The notes under the pieces are model-generated. The model saw nothing but the letters and a program-made list of their open reading frames with translations. It made no database searches and was not told the origin of the DNA. Positions 10,682-21,778 of a stretch of DNA of 64,000 nt are shown in pieces (the first letter of the stretch is position 1; each line of letters begins with the position of its first letter). This DNA comes from Leptoclinus maculatus (lineage: Eukaryota; Chordata; Actinopteri; Perciformes; Stichaeidae), in contig JAVDOI010000040.1 in NCBI GenBank assembly GCA_032191485.1, forward strand, positions 373,501 to 437,500, given 5' to 3'. The position numbers and the translations under genes are program-made.

Positions 10682-11485
10682 TTAACACTCTGAAGTCAGC
10701 GCCTGCGCCGCCGCGGGTGAGCAGTGGGGAGCGGCGCTCACTCTATCGCTCACTCTATGTTTCTATTAATATCTCCGTCGAAAAACGGCACAGAAAAATG
10801 GTTCGAATATCTATAGAAATCTGTAGATTCTCCACTTCCGTGTTCTCACGAGATAGTACGAGACTCACACAGCGAGATGTGATGCATATGACGAGCTTAT
10901 GACGAGCTTACAGTTCATCATGTGACGATCTGGGGGACGGACTGTTTACATCGTGTAGTGTAGCTTGTTAGCTCGTTAGTTAGCACGTCTGCTAACGGCA
11001 GCGTTCTGAGACAGCTGTAGCTTTATGATTACAGACATGTAAACACACAGAATAAATAATGGCCATCAGTGAGAAACTGAGTTGTGTTGTGAGAACAAGT
11101 GAACAGCTGGGCAGGTGTCTTGAGAGATAGAGGCAGATTACCCCTAGCTTGTTAGCTCGTTAGTTAGCACGTCTGCTAACGGCAGCGTTCTGAGACAGCT
11201 GTAGCTTTATGATTACAGACATGTAAACACACAGTTAGTGGAGTCTGCGTGACTCACACAGCGAGCTATGATACTTATGCATGCTTATGCTTACACCTCG
11301 TCCAGAACTACCGGTGAGTTGTTTACATCAGCGGAGCAGCGGACGTGTTTGACGACATCTGATTTACATTTCTTTTGTTTACATTTACATGTGTGACTCA
11401 CTAACCCCCCATCACCGTACGTATAAATCAGTCAACATTACACTCAGGAGGAGTCACACTCAGCGAGAAGCAGACACGACACGAC

Positions 11486-13801
11486 ATGGCGAAGAAGATG
11501 CAGAAGATGTATTCCACGGAGGCGGCAGTCTGCTATGTAATGCATAGCAGCAGCGAGGATGACGGCGGAGCTTCAGGGATTGAGGGATTCGATTCTTTCG
11601 ACGAAGAAGATTATCGGAACAACCGAGATCCATTTGAAGATGGGTAAGTTCATTGTCTGTTACTGAAGTTGAATACATGGACACGTGTTTCCAAAATCCC
11701 GTTGAGACATGACTTGAGTCCTTGTTGAGCGTTTTGTTGTTGTTAGCTTGTAGCGTGTAGCTACGTGCTAACGGCAGCAGTCTGAGACGGCAGCGGTCTG
11801 AGACAGCTCTAGCTTTATGATTGACTTGATGATGTAAACGCACCGTTAGTCGAGTATACTGAAGGGAAAGGCATGGACATGTTTTTCCAAATCCTTGTGA
11901 TGCATAAATCGTTGTAGCGTGTAGCTCCTTCATTAGCTCGCTCGTGTAGCTTGTTAGCTCGCCCCCCTGGGGATGAATTGTTTGTGTGTGTGTGGAGGAA
12001 GAAAGGACAAAGGGAGTGAGAACTTTACTTAGTATTGACTGTTCAATGTTTTTTTTACAGAGCGAATTCACAGCTGCCAGGTCGGCCAGCAAAGAGGCCC
12101 CGTGCCACCCGAGCTCAACGACCTCCGCCATCATCACCAGCCCGGCCAGCAAAGAGGCGACGTGCCACCCGAGCTCAACGACCTCCGCCATCATCACCAG
12201 CCCGGCCAGCAAAGAAGTCCCGTACCACCCGAGGTCCGCCACCAGCACCCCATGCACCAGCGCACCCACCTCCGCTGTCTTGGAAGACAGAGAAAGAACC
12301 GGACACTGCTCCCCCTGTCTCCAGGTTTCAACCAGCTCGGACACCAGGGCCACAGCTCAGCTCCACCGCCACCTATACACCCCTCGACCTCTTCAAACTT
12401 TTCTTCGATGTACAAACAGTACAAACACTGTGTCGAAACACCAACAGGCAGGCTGCTAAAAGACTGGCAGAAGGAAAGAAATACACCTGGACCGACTTGG
12501 ACGTCGGCTTTTTCTACAAGTACATTGGCTTGCTCCTGTACATGGCCATGGTGAAACTGGACAGTATTACGGATTACTGGAGGCAGAATCACTTTTATTC
12601 CTTGTGTAATCCATCACGCATCATGCCACGGGAGAGATACCGCACAATATCCTGGAACCTCCATCTTAGTGACCCTGATGAGGATGTCCAGAATGACAAT
12701 AAAAAGGGCACAGCTGACCACGACAAACTCTTTCGACTCAAACCCCTGATGGACACCATCAAGACCGCCTGTAAGTCATTTTACCATCTCCACATCCACC
12801 TGGCTGTGGATGAAAGAATGGTCGCCACCAAGGCTAAAACTGGGATGACCCAGTACATGAAGGACAAACCGACAAAGTGGGGATTCTTGGCTGACTCAAG
12901 AAATGGATACACAGTGGACTTTTCGATCTACACCGGCAAAAGCGCCATCCCCTCCGGACAGGGCCTGTCTTATGATGCTGTGATGGCCCTAGTGAAAGCA
13001 GGTTATCTTGGGACAGGCTACCACATCTATATGGACAATTTTTACACAAGCCCCAAGCTCTTCAGGGCTCTCCACGCATGTAGATTTGCTGCCTGTGGGA
13101 CTTACAGGGAGTACCGCAAGGAGTGCCCTCGGACAGACGTCAACGCCCTCACCAAAAAGTCAGCGAGAGGCTCCATAAGATGGATCCGCGATGACCCGAT
13201 CGTCTTTGTAAAATGGATGGACACGAGGGAGGTATCTGTCTGCTCTACAATTCACACAGCATACTCTGGGGAAACTGTGCCGAGGAAGGTGAAGCACAAA
13301 GATGGCTCCTGGTCAAGGTCATCAGTCCCCTGTCCCACACCAGTTGCAGAGTACAATAAACACATGGGTGGAGTTGATCTATCAGACCAGCTCATACAAT
13401 ACTACTCTGCACAGCACAAAACAATGCGCTGGTACAGGACCCTTTTTTATCATTTTCTGGACATTGCCACCACCAACAGTTATATCATTCACAAAGAACT
13501 CTGCCTGGCCCAGCAAACAAAACCCATGACACACAAAGCTTTCGTGGAGGAGCTGAGTGCTGAGCTCTGTGGCATGCCTCTCCGCACGGCTCCTGCCCGG
13601 GCACCTGAAGGTCATATTCCTGTGGCCATCGCTGCCAAAAGTGCAGAAGGCCCCACCTTGAAAGCCACCAAGGGTCGCAGGGCATGCGAAAATTGCCAAA
13701 GCCAAGGCCAGAGAAAGGACACACCCTGGAAATGCCAGCAGTGTGATGTTGCCCTCTGCATGCAGCTGGACCGAAACTGTTTTGCAGCATGGCATGCATA
13801 A
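11486..13801 (+). CDS. piggyBac transposase (PGBD4-like), two exons, intact
   Basis: This cut-and-paste transposase would act in the nucleus on TTAA targets. Exon 1 is 11486-11643 (ATG in GACATGG; acidic Ser/Asp/Glu-rich N-terminus) and ends at GTAAGT. Exon 2 runs from 12061 after TTTTTTTACAG to the stop at 13799-13801. The spliced frame is open for 632 residues, usual for the family. After a basic region of three near-identical 20-residue repeats (RPAKRPRATRAQRPPPSSPA type, 12081-12240) comes the DDE_Tnp_1_7 domain, with candidate catalytic aspartates at about residues 303 (VDERMV), 378 (YMDNFY) and 492 (GGVDLSDQ). A C-terminal cysteine-rich domain (C-x2-C, C-x2-C-x4-C) ends the protein. No stop or frameshift is visible, so it may be recently active. 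Confidence 0.93.
11644..12060 (+). other. Intron of the piggyBac transposase
   Basis: GTAAGT donor and TTTTTTTACAG acceptor. The last 120 bp are kept, inverted, in the non-autonomous copy at about 2985-3110, which shows that the deletion in that copy began just after the exon 2 acceptor. Confidence 0.8.
12081..12260 (+). repeat. 60-bp tandem repeat within the transposase
   Basis: Three tandem copies of a 60-bp unit (CGGCCAGCAAAGAGGC start), the third diverged. They encode arginine/proline-rich 20-residue repeats that could serve as a nuclear-localisation or DNA-binding segment. Confidence 0.85.
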
Positions 13802-14457
13802 GACTGCCTTGTTGTCTTGAAAGACAATGTTGTAAATAGTGTGTTTATTTCTGTTTTGATTTTTATATTTAGTAAATAGATTTGGTTTGAAAACAAAAAC
13901 TGTTGTAATGTTAATTTTTCATTTGCACACATCCCATGAAGCTTGTAGTATGAAGTCATTACTCAGTCCCATTTTATCTCAGTCCCTCTAAAGTGAAGTG
14001 AAGTGACAGTGACCGTACTAGTGGTGAGAGTAAAGTGACGGTAAAGTGACAGTCCCTCTAGTCCTCTAGTGGTGAGTGTAAATCACACCTACTCAAAATA
14101 CGATATTACAAAATTTGGTTTTAGACATTTATCTACTATTTCATTCATATATTCCACTACTTGTGTGAACCTAAGACTTTGGTAAACCAATTTCAAGCAC
14201 CAAAACAGTTCGTGCACATGAGTAAAGTAGAGATTTGAAGAATTAAAAAAAAATTAGACTTCCAACCTTTCAGCTTTAGGGCCAAATTGCACAGTGCACA
14301 GTGCCTTAGGACAATTGGCGCCTCATTATATAGATAGCTGAGATTGTTCTGCACATTTTGATATAAGACATGTATATGTAGCATGTATGAAAGTGCCTTA
14401 AAAGGTGAGTTTAAGAAAACATAAAAAAAACGAGAAAATGGCCCCGATCCCAAAGGA

Positions 14458-14679
14458 TTGAGGTTGACGCTGGTTTGGTTTCATAACATAACGTGAACGT
14501 TCCACGTGGTTTTGTGTTCATTTTCATGTGACTTCTATCAGTGTCTGTGGCCCGTTGCAATTTTCAGCACTTTCATCCTTTATTTTACCGAAATCCGTCA
14601 AATTCATCACATATTTTAGACATGACAGTACTTGTGAAAATACTTGAGCAAGTTTGAATGTTTTTTTCTTTTAATTTAT
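14458..14679. other. Spacer to the right of the piggyBac element
   Basis: AT-rich sequence without a supported gene or repeat. The first four bases (TTGA) are the presumed mutated target duplication. Confidence 0.5.
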
Positions 14680-15805
14680 TTACCCTTTAACCCTCCAAAT
14701 GTGTCATATTGCAACCATTTCTAAGTGTTTTACTTTTACTGCTTTTTGTGAATGTTTCAACTTTTTAGATATTATGGCTTGAATGTTTTTTAATTTGAGT
14801 AGTTGTCATAACCTGGCTCTTAGGCTATGACAAATACAGAAAAGAGAAAGTGAATGATGGTAAAGTAATGTATTTATTTTAAATAAGTAAAGAAAGAGTT
14901 ACCATTATGAAGTGTGTCAGTCCGTAACATCAGTAATGTAAATGTAAATGCATGTGGGATGAAGTGTGGGATGTTGTCAGCGAAACAAAAGATGAAAAAA
15001 CCTAAATATAACTGGGCAGCCACTGGCAGTTATCACACAAGAGAAAGGCTGCCTTGAGCAACACTGGAGCAGGGCTTTTATGCCCTAGCAGCTCCTGGAC
15101 CAGGTGATCTGCATCAGGCAATCTGCCCCTTCAGAGACAAAGGGACAAAAGCATACTTTACAGTGGTTAGACAGGGGCCGTCACATAGTTTAACCTTTAA
15201 TCTGCAAAATGTGTCATATTTCAACCATATTTGAGTGTTTGACTTTTACTTGCTTTTTGTGAATTTCACATACACGTATAATGGTGAATAAAACCTTCAG
15301 GCAGTTTTATCTTTTTAGATGTTATGGCTTGAATGTTGAATGTTTTTTAATTTGATTAGTTTACCCTTTAATCTGCAAAATGTGTCATATTTCAACCATA
15401 TTTAAGTGTTTTACTTTTACTGCTTTTCGTGAATGTCACACATATTGGTGATGCATGTCACATATATTGGTGAATAAAACCTTCAGGCAGTTTAAACTTA
15501 GATATTATAGCTTGACAGTGAATGTTTTTAAATTGAATTAGTTTACCCTTTAATCTGCAAAATGTGTCATATTTCAACCATATTTAAGTGTTTTACTTTT
15601 ACTGCTTTTCGTGAATGTCACTATTGGTGAATGAAACCTTCAGGCAGTTTTATCTTTTTAGATGTTATGGCTTGAATGTTGAATGCTTTTTAAATTTGAT
15701 TAGTTTACCCTTTAATCTGCAAAATATGTCATATTTCAACCATATTTAAGTGTTTTATTTGTATTGCTTTTCGTGAATGTCACTATTGGTGAATAATACC
15801 TTCAG
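14680..15805. repeat. Tandem repeats of about 165-180 bp, about five copies
   Basis: Copies start near 14680, 15187, 15359, 15540 and 15703 with TTTACCCTTTAATCTGCAAA, followed by TGTGTCATATTTCAACCAT, TTTTACTGCTTTTCGTGAATG and a GGCTTGAATGTT tract. The first copy is split from the second by a solo LTR. They are non-coding. Confidence 0.85.
14804..15185 (-). mobile_element. Solo LTR nested in the tandem repeats
   Basis: A 382-bp insertion reading TGTGACGGCCCC...GGTTATGACA on the minus strand, with TG...CA ends and a perfect 4-bp flanking duplication TAGT (14800-14803 and 15186-15189). Removing it and one TAGT restores the repeat unit exactly (TTGAGTAGTTTAACC against TTGATTAGTTTACCC). A TATA-like CATAAAAG is present on the minus strand near 15075. 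The retrotransposon family is not identified. Confidence 0.8.
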
Positions 15806-16589
15806 GGCTATGGATGGCTGTAATATTAACGGTAATATTAGATCATTTTGGGAGCATTTATTTCAACAAGTAAGGTTAACGTTAACGTTAGCTGAGTGTT
15901 AACTTGCTCAACATTTTCTCTGGGGTCCACTTTAATACGTGTGTTTGCATGTGCTGTGTTGTAAGGTGGCTGACCATAAGCTAACGTTACGTTAGCTTTT
16001 CAAAATGGTGTTTGATTAGGTTGCACAGGAGTTATTTATTACATTTATAGCAGTAACTTAGCTAGCTTCTCAAGGCACAAGGTCATTAGTTGGTTATAGC
16101 AGAGGCTGGTTAACGTTTTGCAAAGAGGAAAAACATTCTTGTGAAGTGTGTGAAATGATAATAAAGTTTCTACAATCTCAGTGTAGACTACGGATTTTAC
16201 ATTTTGAAACATAACCCTACTACATAATTTTATATTTTATTCTGATTGTAACACGAGGAACGAGGAAGAAATCTAGATTTATTCATTATACTGTGAGGTT
16301 TATGTAGAATAAAAATCATAATTTAGAGTAGTGGATAGCAGGTTCCTGTCACAGCTCTGCCCCTTTTCTCCTGTCACTCTATCTCTCACTCACCTAATCA
16401 GCTCATTCACTCTCACCTACTCACTCTGCTGTACGTACCATTTAAACCTCAGTCTCACACACACTCACTGCCAGATCCTTCTCCGCGTTACGCTAACAGA
16501 CGGCAGTGCTATTTAGATAAACAATACATTATTAAACTATTTACAGAAAATGTGTGTGTCCTTTTATTTTTATTTTTTGAGCTGAGTGC
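15806..16589. other. Intergenic region
   Basis: AT-rich, with several GTTAACGTTAGC-like motifs near 15880-16000. No gene or repeat can be supported. Confidence 0.45.
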
Positions 16590-17409
16590 TGTTGAGGCAT
16601 ATGAATATATCGTCAAGCTACAGGAGCCCAGCAAATGGCCTGGTTCTCTATTTACTTCTTACTGCGCCAAAAATAAGTTCGCTGAATTCAGGTTTCAAAA
16701 TAAAACATGTATTTAATAACAAATGCAATCTGAATTAACTATCGATAGTAAAATGCTCTCGAGAACAGCTTTCACACACACTCCAAACAGGAAGCTTGTT
16801 ACCTGAAGGACGAAATGTAAGGAAGAGACTGAAATAATCATTTGAATCTCCTTTCATAGTCCGTAAAATATCTGTCTCAAATTCTATTGGCCCAAATCCA
16901 GCTGACTCCTCCTAGCCTTAGTCAGCTGACTCCCTCGTCGTCTCCTATTGGTCTCCGTCTGTAGCTCCTCCTTCTTGGGTTCCTCTTGGGTCCTCGCTCT
17001 AATCCTGGTGTCCTCTGTTAAAGCCCGACTCAAAATCCTGTCTATCCCTATCGACTATTCTTACAGATTAATACATTCATTAATAATACATCCAATAATT
17101 GTCTCTTATGGTTCAACACTCCTATAGTAAACATATTGTAAACACACTCTACACTAGATAAGTATTCTGGTACTTCCTGATACTTTGACACTTTTTACAA
17201 GCATATGTGCGGCATTTCCACGATGCTTCCTATACTCATACTAAACATATTACATCTCATAGATAAATATATTGCAACTCTTTAACCCATCGTAACATTC
17301 TTATTATTTTGACACTTCTATTCACCATAAGAGGTGCTAATCATCATACTAAACTAATTCTAATACTAAAATCCCACTAATTCTATCTTTAATACTGAAA
17401 TCCTCCACA
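16590..17409 (-). repeat. ERV 3' LTR (820 bp)
   Basis: Minus strand TGTGGAGGATTTC...TGCCTCAACA. It follows a polypurine tract (AGGGGGGATTT). It is close to the solo LTR at 21779-22508 and to the fragment at 20378-20683, and its first 200 bp resemble the LTR at 8287. Confidence 0.85.
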
Positions 17410-17419
17410 AATCCCCCCT

Positions 17420-17441
17420 AACACACTCTTCAGAGTGTGTT
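17420..17441 (-). other. Perfect 10-bp hairpin before the polypurine tract, second ERV
   Basis: Same arms, AACACACTCT and AGAGTGTGTT, as at 8255-8276, kept although the surrounding env has decayed. Confidence 0.75.
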
Positions 17442-17569
17442 AATCAACCTACTGGAAAACAATCCCTCACTAATGGACCTTTATGGTCCAAGGGTGAGTT
17501 TCCTCAACTAACAGTAATATCATCAGTCGTTAAAATTCATCCTCATCATCTATACCTAACCAATTTCCC

Positions 17570-18360
17570 TACATCTTTCTCTCACTAAGCACAGTATCAA
17601 TTAACCCCTGTAAAAGTCTACGAATAAAACGGCATCCACAGAGGACAAGGACTGTAGCTGATGTGAGCGGCTCTTGTCGTGATGCTGGTTGGTCCAGGTA
17701 GAGGACATCTTCAGGTTTCATCCTGTACAATGAGGAATAGAAGAGACAATTTCTGAGAAGCTTTGTCTGCTCACTTAACAAAAATTATATTTAATTCAAT
17801 GTATCTTTAAATCCCAATTTTACCCTATAAAAACAAAAAATCCCAAAACAAACTGACAAAACAATATACAGTCAATTTTTAAAATTTCAATATCTCACCG
17901 GATGTTTTCAGAAGTCCATCTGGACTCAATCAGGTCCTTCAGAATCCCAGTGAAGATGATCAGGAACTGTGTTGTTCAGAATGAAAGTACTACAAGCAAA
18001 TCCAAACATTTTGCACACCTGCTAAAATCATATTTAATGCCATTCTGTTCTGCAAGGCCATTAAACTAGTCTTATCTACCAGCTCATGAAGTCCCACTAT
18101 GGCATCACGAGTGAAGTTTATAAAATACTGCTGGTTATAATATATGTAATTAATCCAATCCACATCTTTATTGATTGTCGACCATCAAAAAAAATGCTGA
18201 TTCGAAACCGGCTCCTACTTGATTTCTAGCTTTAAATTCATTAGGCACCCCCCTTGGTACCCTTATGTCATCTATGTAAACTTCTCTAAAATGGATCTCT
18301 CATGGTCCAGTCCAACTTGTTGGCACCTATGGACATCATCCACAGCCAGCTACCTGGTAA
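17570..18360 (-). pseudogene. Decayed env remnant, TM region
   Basis: The minus strand at about 18290-18000 aligns with the TM ectodomain part of the env at 7560-7800 (shared codons around the NEFKARNQVGAG stretch), but stops and indels break it. A tail-like segment lies near 17680-17580. A typical splice acceptor (TTTTATTTTCACAG, minus strand, near 18420) precedes the remnant. Confidence 0.7.
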
Positions 18361-20377
18361 TACAATAGGAGACTGCTTTCTCCTGTCAGCAGCTGCCTCT
18401 GTGTTCATCACCTGTGAAAATAAAACTTAAAACATGTTAGTTAACGTCTTTGTATCTTATTGGTCAGCACCAAACAATTGAAAGTCTAAATGTTAAATCA
18501 AAATTAATTAAAATTGTGAACTAAAGTTAAAATAAAAAATTACAAATGTCGGATCAAAATAAACAACTGTAGGATACCAATTGAATTAAAACTGGAGGTT
18601 AAAATATTGGATCAAACTAAACTTACTAAACTAAAGTTGAACTGTTGAATTGAAACTAAAATGAATAATTTAAGTTACAATTAATATTACCAATGGCTAT
18701 TAAAATACTGAATCAAAACTAAGAGCAACAATCTAAGTAAATGCAAATTAAAATATAGAGTCCAAAACAATGATATCACAAGTTTATCACCAAAAACTCA
18801 CCTTATTGTAATTTATCTATCAATCTACTAGATGACTAAGTATTTGGTAGTCCTAAAGTAATTACTCCTTCAAATAATAGGTGGTGAAACGTTCTGTAGT
18901 TCTATAATTATTTCACCTCTAGGTTTTCTGGGTAGTGGAGTTTACTGTAATTATCATGCAATTACACCCCCAACCGCTAGATGTCGAAGTTATCTTCTTC
19001 TTCTTCTATGGTGTTTTCCTCAAAAAACTGGCGCGAAAACGAACAAAGAAGCTAATGCTATTAGCGGCTATTGTTTTTAGCTTGAGCTACACGGTCAAAA
19101 CGTATCTTCAGCACACACAAAGCACCGTAGTCTCAACTCTTACAATATGCCACATTCACACACCTTCTCAAACTAGTCCTGGCCGTGGCTTCTCACCACC
19201 ATACCGGATATTATAATCAATAGTCTCCTCTTTCACGATCTAAGGTAGCACCAGAGCTGCAATCAGCCTCCAGCTTACCATATCATTCACACAACACAAT
19301 GCTATCTTAGCACTGCACAATGCAACGACTAAATACACAGTTTCATGTATTGTTTCCCCTTTAGGTTTTATCATAACGTAGCAGCCAGTCTCTTCGATTT
19401 AAGTAGTTTAATGCCTGTTTACCAGACCCAAAAAACGAGCAAGACAGTTCGCAGTTCGCCAAGCTCACACAGGGCCCACGAAGCCTTAACTACGCTTTCC
19501 AGTTCGCCATAGCTTACAAACTCTCTGCTACTCTTCTAAGAGATCAACCCCACGTTAGCCACCCCTAATTGTCTAAGATACACAGTTAGTACCATGCACT
19601 ATTTCCCCTCATTACAATTAACTTAACGCAGCGGCCAGCCTCTGCAGCAGTTTAAGCGTATGTTCACTGGACCTGAACCACGTGCACGTCCATGCATCAT
19701 AAATTCAGTATCGTCCAATTACACACCCTGTCCTACCCGAGATCTTGGCCCTCGAAACTATAATTTATTCCCTCCCGCACTAGAGTCATCAGTTCTCCAG
19801 ACCCGAAACTGCCAATGCAAGACCTGAGGGGACCGTCGCCTTGTCCTCACGTTACCCTGCCTCTTAGCTTCAGTTCGCCCGAAGAACCAAAGCCCAGAAC
19901 TTCGACCGCTCTCACGCTTCTTTCTAGCTGCTTAGTTCCAATAGCTAATACTATAGCGTGATCAATGCTACTACATATAATTCAACATCCCCCTCTCTCG
20001 GGGTTACCTGCACATCAGGCCTCACCGGTAGGATTTCGCAACAAAGAACAACGTGTAATCAAAGCACACATATGTTCCTAATTCAGCTTGCAGATGCTAT
20101 TCATACAGAGTTACAACCACTTTAAAGTTAAATCAATACAGTTACCAGTTGGCTGCGATCTCCTCCTCTGTCCAGCTTCCAGTAACGTCAATCATGCAGA
20201 CACTTTCGCCTAAGGTTTCCTATAGTCTACCTAAACAGATTTTTATTAAAACGGCTCTGCTCACCTTTTGTTTGTGAGATCTCCGAAAGTGTCTACCCAT
20301 CTCACGTCATGTCAGCCTTCTCAGAGTCGAATATTCAAAGCCCCTAATGTCCCTTTGTCCCTTCGTGGTTTCCAAAT
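18361..20377. other. Non-coding interior of the degenerate ERV
   Basis: No open frame of note. AT-rich to about 18960, then more balanced. Two diverged copies of a segment of about 100 bp (about 19336-19440 and 19570-19680) share ATTTCCCCT/GTTTCCCCT, ACGNAGC[A/G]GCCAG and CAGTTTAAG/AGTAGTTTAA motifs. Nothing else can be assigned. Confidence 0.45.
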
Positions 20378-20683
20378 TGTTGAGGCATATGAATATATCG
20401 TCAAGCTACAGGAGCCCAGCAAATGGCCTGGTTCTCTATTTACTTCTTACTGCGCATGTGCGCCAAAAATAAGTTCGCTGAATTCAGGTTTCAAAATAAA
20501 ACATGTATTTAATAACAAATGCAATCTGAATTAACTATCGATAGTAAAATGCTCTCGAGAACAGCTTTCACACACACTCCAAACAGGAAGCTTGTTACCT
20601 GAAGGACGAAATGTAAGGAAGAGACTGAAATAATCATTTGAATCTCCTTTCATAGTCCGTAAAATATCTGTCTCAAATTCTAT
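20378..20683 (-). repeat. ERV LTR fragment (3' end of the LTR)
   Basis: 306 bp nearly identical to 16590-16900, with the GCGCATGTGCGCC block that the 16590 copy lacks in part. Homology stops at 20683 within CAAATTCTAT, so the U3 side is lost. Confidence 0.85.
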
Positions 20684-21243
20684 ATTTTATAGGGTAAATC
20701 TTACATTTCCTACATCCTCTTCTGGAGGAGGAGACACTGAGAATAGCATAGATTTTAACGTTATTAAAAAAATTATAAAAAAAACAATATGCTTTAAAAA
20801 AATTTAATTTTTTAACTTTTCATAATTTTGTCAATGTGATGAGAAAATGTGCCTGCAGGGGAGGCTGACAACTTCTATAAAGAATCTGAAGTATGTGTTA
20901 CTGCAAGTTAATAAACACGTTTGCTGACATTTGTTTTGCTGCTGTTAATGCAATGAGTCGAGTAGAACAGAGCAAAGTTAAGTTTTAATGTCCCTGAGGG
21001 GAATTTTGTCTTGCAGACTACACATGAACATAAGTACAAAGGTAGGACACATCACCTCTATGAAAGGATGAAGTGTTCCTTCATGTTTCATTAGTTAATT
21101 CGTCCCTTGTGCATTTAGTCTGTGCGTTCTCTCTTTCAGTGGTCAGGTTGTTGTTTGTTGAACATCACAATGGAAGGTATCAGAATAATGACAAAGTCAC
21201 ATGATATGTTTGTTATAAGTATACAGACAGCACTTGGAATCAC
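20684..21243. other. Spacer between LTR fragment and pseudogene
   Basis: AT-rich. A short frame at 21197-21243 extends the last recognised exon of the neighbouring pseudogene but soon stops. No other feature was found. Confidence 0.45.
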
Positions 21244-21778
21244 CTGGAATCATGTGTGGCAGAGATTTATGGAATCCCTCCAGGCTGTTGCTTCCACGCA
21301 GACATTTGTAATAGGGCACATCCACAGTGTTGATGGTTGTGGTACGTGCCACCCTATACATGCTCATGTCTGGTGGATCCTGGATGCACTCCAGGTGTCG
21401 CTGCTGGCCTGCCCACATCTCATCCATGGCCTCGGTAAATACACATGCATAAAGTGTGTTATGTTCACTTTGTATGCTACACTATCTGTATTAATGTTGT
21501 AATAACTTCTTTATGAGGTCTTTTATACCAGGTGTTTTGAAGAGGCTCACTCCACTCTCATCCAGCCCAGCGGGACCTTTCAGCTCCTCAATGGTCAGGT
21601 GGATGAGCCGAAATGTCTCCTGAGCCCCGAGTGTGACCCTCCTCACGGGGTGTTTGAGCTGCTCCCTGGATATGTAGCAGCGCACAACATCCTCGTCTGA
21701 GACAGACTTCAGAGTTGCCGGGTCCTTGGCTCTGACGGCTTTGATGAGCAGCTCCAGGTCTGAGCGGTTGTAGGCCAG

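Larger units (their letters stand above)
10686..14457 (+). mobile_element. Complete piggyBac-family DNA transposon
   Basis: A 3.77-kb element bounded on the left by TTAA (10682-10685) followed by CACTCTGAAGTC, and on the right by CCCAAAGGA and TTGA, a one-base variant of the TTAA target. It carries a two-exon transposase with an intact frame. The subterminal 5' region holds a direct repeat of about 85 bp (10966-11051 and 11148-11233). The last 400 bp match, inverted, the derivative at 2495-3585, which also supports the 5' terminus. Confidence 0.85.
16590..20683 (-). mobile_element. Degenerate, internally deleted ERV on the minus strand
   Basis: Minus-strand order: partial 5' LTR (20378-20683), leader and non-coding interior, env remnant (about 18360-17570), hairpin and polypurine tract (17441-17410), full 3' LTR (17409-16590). 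No gag or pol frame is visible. The sequence just inside the 5' LTR (minus-strand TGGAAACCACGAAGGGAC) is a candidate primer-binding site whose tRNA I cannot name. Confidence 0.75.

Noticed and set aside
11460..12353. Long minus-strand frame of 297 codons antisense to the transposase
   Set aside because: It covers the 60-bp tandem repeats on the opposite strand, has no recognisable domain and conflicts with the well-supported piggyBac exons.
2495..14457. One 12-kb element with 400-bp inverted terminal repeats
   Set aside because: The left arm is better explained as a separate deletion derivative of the piggyBac element, with its own TTAA at 3586, and the intervening sequence contains unrelated 5S, snRNA and ERV DNA.
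16331..16516. Short plus-strand frame of 61 codons
   Set aside because: Low-complexity Ser/Thr/Leu composition, no homology recognised, no supporting signals.
18935..19216. Plus-strand frame of 93 codons
   Set aside because: It lies within the decayed ERV interior, on the opposite strand, with no recognisable domain.
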